Shown in pieces: positions 3,494 through 5,718 of a stretch of DNA of 5,718 bases. The DNA is from Cyanobacteria bacterium OH_CFB_184 (GTDB taxonomy: Bacteria; Cyanobacteriota; Vampirovibrionia; Gastranaerophilales; Gastranaerophilaceae). Position 1 is the first letter of the stretch. Each line of letters begins with the position of its first letter. Under the pieces are notes generated by a model. The model saw only the letters and a program-made list of their open reading frames with translations, was not told the origin of the DNA and searched no databases. The position numbers and the translations under genes are program-made. The stretch spans positions 1 through 5,718 of the forward strand of contig JAEZOG010000048.1 in the NCBI GenBank assembly GCA_023414155.1, in the 5' to 3' direction.

Positions 3494-5584
3494 ATGACAA
3501 AAGCTTTATTAATATCTGATAATAAAAAAATCATAGAAAAAATAACTGAATTGCTTGCTTCAATTTCTATAAAATTGAGCGTGAAAACTTCAGATGAAGA
3601 CATTTTAAAAGCGATTAAAACAGGTTCTGTCGATGTTGTTATAATTGACCCAGAGACTCAGGATCTTGATATAAGCAGTCTTTGCAGAAGAATTAAAATC
3701 CAAACTCAGACAAAAAATATAAATAGCGTTTTAGTTTTTAATCCTAAAAAAACAGATCCAGAGCTTTTTAAGTATGCAAATGCGTACGTTCCTGAACCTA
3801 TTGAAGAAAATGTTTTTGTCGCAACAATAAACTCATGCCTGCAAAACAAAAGTTCATTGGAGGCTCTTTCTCGAAACAACACTGATTTGGCAAAGAGTTT
3901 GTATCAATTGAATGTTCTTTACAATACAAGCACACAGCTTGCAGGGTCTTTAGATAAGACAAAACTTATAGATATTATGATGGACGGGCTTGAAAAGAGT
4001 TTAAGCTTTTCGCTCTGTTATTCTTTGGTCTTTAACGATCCTACGGATATAACTTTATTGATTAATTCACTTTATCCCATATCCAGCAGGCTTGAAGATG
4101 CTATTAAGCTAAGAGCTATCTTAAGTTACAAGACTTTATTTTCGATTAATCCTGCAGTTGCCGATATAAAAGTTATCAAAAATATCAAGCATCAATTTGA
4201 AGAGTATGATTTAAATGTTTTTGCGTTTGATAATCTTTTTGCTCCTATAAATATTAAAGATAAATTCTTTGGGATAATTGAAGTTTTTAGAGATTCTGAT
4301 TTTGGACAAGATGATACCACTTGTTTTCAAACGCTTGTAAAGCAAGCGTCTTTGCCGTTAGAAAGTGCCATTTTGTATGAAGAAATAAAAGATACAAATA
4401 TGAAATTAGAGAAGCTTGAAAGACTCAAGTCTGAGTTTATTTCGATAGTTTCACACGAGCTTAGAACTCCATTAACTGCTATTAAAAATTCTTTAGATAT
4501 TGTCTTAAGCGGCAAATCTGGCGCAATAACAGACCATATGGACAAGTTTCTAAATATGGCAAAGCGAAATGTAACAAGGCTTTCGGCTATTATTAATGAT
4601 TTGCTTGATTTATCCAAGATTGAAGCTGGAAAAATGGAATTTCGTTTTGAAAAAACAAATATCAATACACCAATTGAGTTTGTAAAAAATACCATTGAAA
4701 ACCTTGCTAAAGATAAAAATATTGAGTTATTACTTAATTTAGAAAAGGATTTAAGCCTTGTTTATATAGATTCTCAAAGGATGGAACAGGTCTTAGCTAA
4801 TTTAATTTCTAATGCGATCAAATTTACCCCTGATAAAGGGAAAATCACTGTTTCAACTTCAAAAATGACTAGAGATGAGCTTCTTCAGGTTAATTTCATT
4901 GAAGAGTTCCCAAAATATTTAAGCAAAGAATATGTAAAAATTGAAGTTAAAGATACAGGTATCGGAATTGCAGAAGAGGATTTAAATAAGATATTTGATA
5001 AGTTTGAACAAATAGAAAATTCTCTCAGCAGAAAAATCGGCGGAACGGGTCTTGGACTTCCGATTGCAAAACAGCTTGTAGAAACTCATAAGGGCTTGAT
5101 TTGGGTAGAAAGCGAGCCTAATGTAGGTTCTCGTTTTTACATAGCAATTCCTATTTTAAACGATGAAGAAACCTTTGTTGTTCAATTGGGGCAAGATATT
5201 TCTAAGGCAAAACAAAATCATTCAACAGTCGGTATAGTTGCACTTAAAGAAAAGACTTATTCAAAGAATTCATTTATAGATAAGGCAATTTCAGAAGGCT
5301 TAATCAGAAAAACAGCCACTTCAAGAGACTTTACATATGTTGATGATGATCAAAAATTTTATTTTTATTACTCTGTGGATATGGACTCGTTTGCGCTTGA
5401 TTTTGTAAAGAAAAAACTCGAAGGGTACGTCAAGATTTGTGGAAAAGAATTTAGTGATTGTGCTATATTGTATTCAACAGCTCTTTATCCGAACGATGCG
5501 GCGAGTGCAGAAGAACTTATTAAAAAAGCAAAATTGTCTTTTAAAGAGGTAGATTATGAAGAAGATTTTAATAGTAGACGATGA
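3494..5584 (+). CDS. Soluble hybrid sensor histidine kinase: degenerate receiver, GAF, HisKA, HATPase, GGDEF-like tail
   Basis: This 696-residue protein has no membrane segment and should be cytoplasmic. Residues 1-118 fold like a receiver: Asp52 is kept in IIDPE, but only Asp9 remains of the acidic pair and the usual Lys is Glu101 (YVPEP). A GAF sensor domain spans about 140-300, beginning LYNTSTQLAGSLD. A coiled linker leads to HisKA with the phospho-acceptor His321 in SHELRTPL. The ATPase domain shows the N box (Asn436, Asn440), G1 DTGIGI (487-492), F box FDKF (501-504) and G2 GGTGLGL (516-522), so the kinase core looks active. Residues about 560-688 resemble a GGDEF domain lacking its signature. 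The GAF ligand is unknown. The ATG at 3494-3496 has no clear ribosome binding site, and an in-frame TGA at 3473-3475 limits upstream starts. The end overlaps the response regulator gene by 29 bases; phosphotransfer to that protein is expected. Confidence 0.9.
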   Translation: MTKALLISDNKKIIEKITELLASISIKLSVKTSDEDILKAIKTGSVDVVIIDPETQDLDISSLCRRIKIQTQTKNINSVLVFNPKKTDPELFKYANAYVPEPIEENVFVATINSCLQNKSSLEALSRNNTDLAKSLYQLNVLYNTSTQLAGSLDKTKLIDIMMDGLEKSLSFSLCYSLVFNDPTDITLLINSLYPISSRLEDAIKLRAILSYKTLFSINPAVADIKVIKNIKHQFEEYDLNVFAFDNLFAPINIKDKFFGIIEVFRDSDFGQDDTTCFQTLVKQASLPLESAILYEEIKDTNMKLEKLERLKSEFISIVSHELRTPLTAIKNSLDIVLSGKSGAITDHMDKFLNMAKRNVTRLSAIINDLLDLSKIEAGKMEFRFEKTNINTPIEFVKNTIENLAKDKNIELLLNLEKDLSLVYIDSQRMEQVLANLISNAIKFTPDKGKITVSTSKMTRDELLQVNFIEEFPKYLSKEYVKIEVKDTGIGIAEEDLNKIFDKFEQIENSLSRKIGGTGLGLPIAKQLVETHKGLIWVESEPNVGSRFYIAIPILNDEETFVVQLGQDISKAKQNHSTVGIVALKEKTYSKNSFIDKAISEGLIRKTATSRDFTYVDDDQKFYFYYSVDMDSFALDFVKKKLEGYVKICGKEFSDCAILYSTALYPNDAASAEELIKKAKLSFKEVDYEEDFNSRR

Positions 5585-5718
5585 ACAAGATATAGTTGAA
5601 ACGCTTCAATTTATCTTAGAATCAGAAGGATTTGAATGCCATGCGGCATTTGATGGTGAGTCAGGGTTAAGTATGGCAAAAGAACTTATTCCTGATTTGA
5701 TAATTCTTGATGTAATGA
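5556..5718 (+). CDS. Response regulator receiver domain (partial, 3' end outside the window)
   Basis: The first 54 residues are visible, beginning MKKILIVDDEQDIVETL. Asp8 and Asp9 form the acidic metal-binding pair and Asp52 in LILDVM-type context (IILDVM) is the phospho-acceptor, so this receiver is intact as far as it can be seen. The output domain, if any, lies beyond the right edge, so DNA binding or another action cannot be judged. The ATG at 5556-5558 has AGAGGT as ribosome binding site 5 bases upstream, inside the kinase gene; its first 29 bases overlap the kinase end in another reading frame. Such overlap points to translational coupling and to this protein being the kinase's partner. 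Its intact acidic pair contrasts with the degenerate receiver at the kinase N terminus. Confidence 0.9.
   Translation, partial: MKKILIVDDEQDIVETLQFILESEGFECHAAFDGESGLSMAKELIPDLIILDVM

Noticed and set aside
3364..3603. Minus-strand open frame across the kinase start
   Set aside because: It overlaps the receiver coding region, is composed mainly of AT-rich codons and has no recognisable domain. It could at most be part of a leader for the candidate small RNA.
4327..4695. Minus-strand open frame inside the kinase gene
   Set aside because: It lies opposite the conserved GAF/HisKA coding region and shows no features of its own.

Overview
The window is AT-rich bacterial DNA, read with the standard code. 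It has short intergenic gaps, clear AAGGAG-type ribosome binding sites and TTGACA/TATAAT-like promoters. Six genes or gene parts lie on the minus strand (positions 1-3017) and two on the plus strand (3494 to the right edge). The families present are widespread. A low-GC gut bacterium, such as a non-photosynthetic cyanobacterial relative (Gastranaerophilales/Vampirovibrionia) or a Clostridia-like lineage, would fit, but nothing here proves the lineage.

Left part (1-1734, minus). A YjbQ/UPF0047 protein gene is followed after 3 bases by a small M14 zinc carboxypeptidase gene, forming an operon. Next, from its own TTGACA promoter, comes the start of a class II glutamine amidotransferase/glutamate synthase domain gene that runs off the left edge.

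Middle part (1805-3100, minus). This is the most interesting section. A CsoR-type metal-sensing repressor with the Cys-His-Cys ligand set lies between two small exported cysteine-rich proteins. One is metallothionein-like, with ten CxC motifs. The other is rich in Cys and Pro, with 24 cysteines. The promoter of the metallothionein-like gene carries a 25-bp G/C-tract dyad across its expected transcription start, as expected for a CsoR-family operator. The inferred picture is a metal-inducible (perhaps copper) module that exports thiol-rich metal-binding proteins. A hairpin between that gene and the repressor gene is either a terminator or attenuator, or possibly a second operator.

Intergenic region 3018-3493. 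Besides the operator and promoter, it holds a strong minus-strand terminator with no protein gene feeding it, a stretch of short direct repeats, and AT-rich DNA ahead of the plus-strand operon. A small RNA on the minus strand is possible.

Right part (3494-5718, plus). A 696-residue soluble hybrid histidine kinase has a degenerate receiver, a GAF domain, a HisKA/HATPase core and a C-terminal region that looks like a GGDEF domain without its catalytic motif. It overlaps by 29 bases the start of a response regulator gene that is cut by the window edge. Together they form a two-component system.
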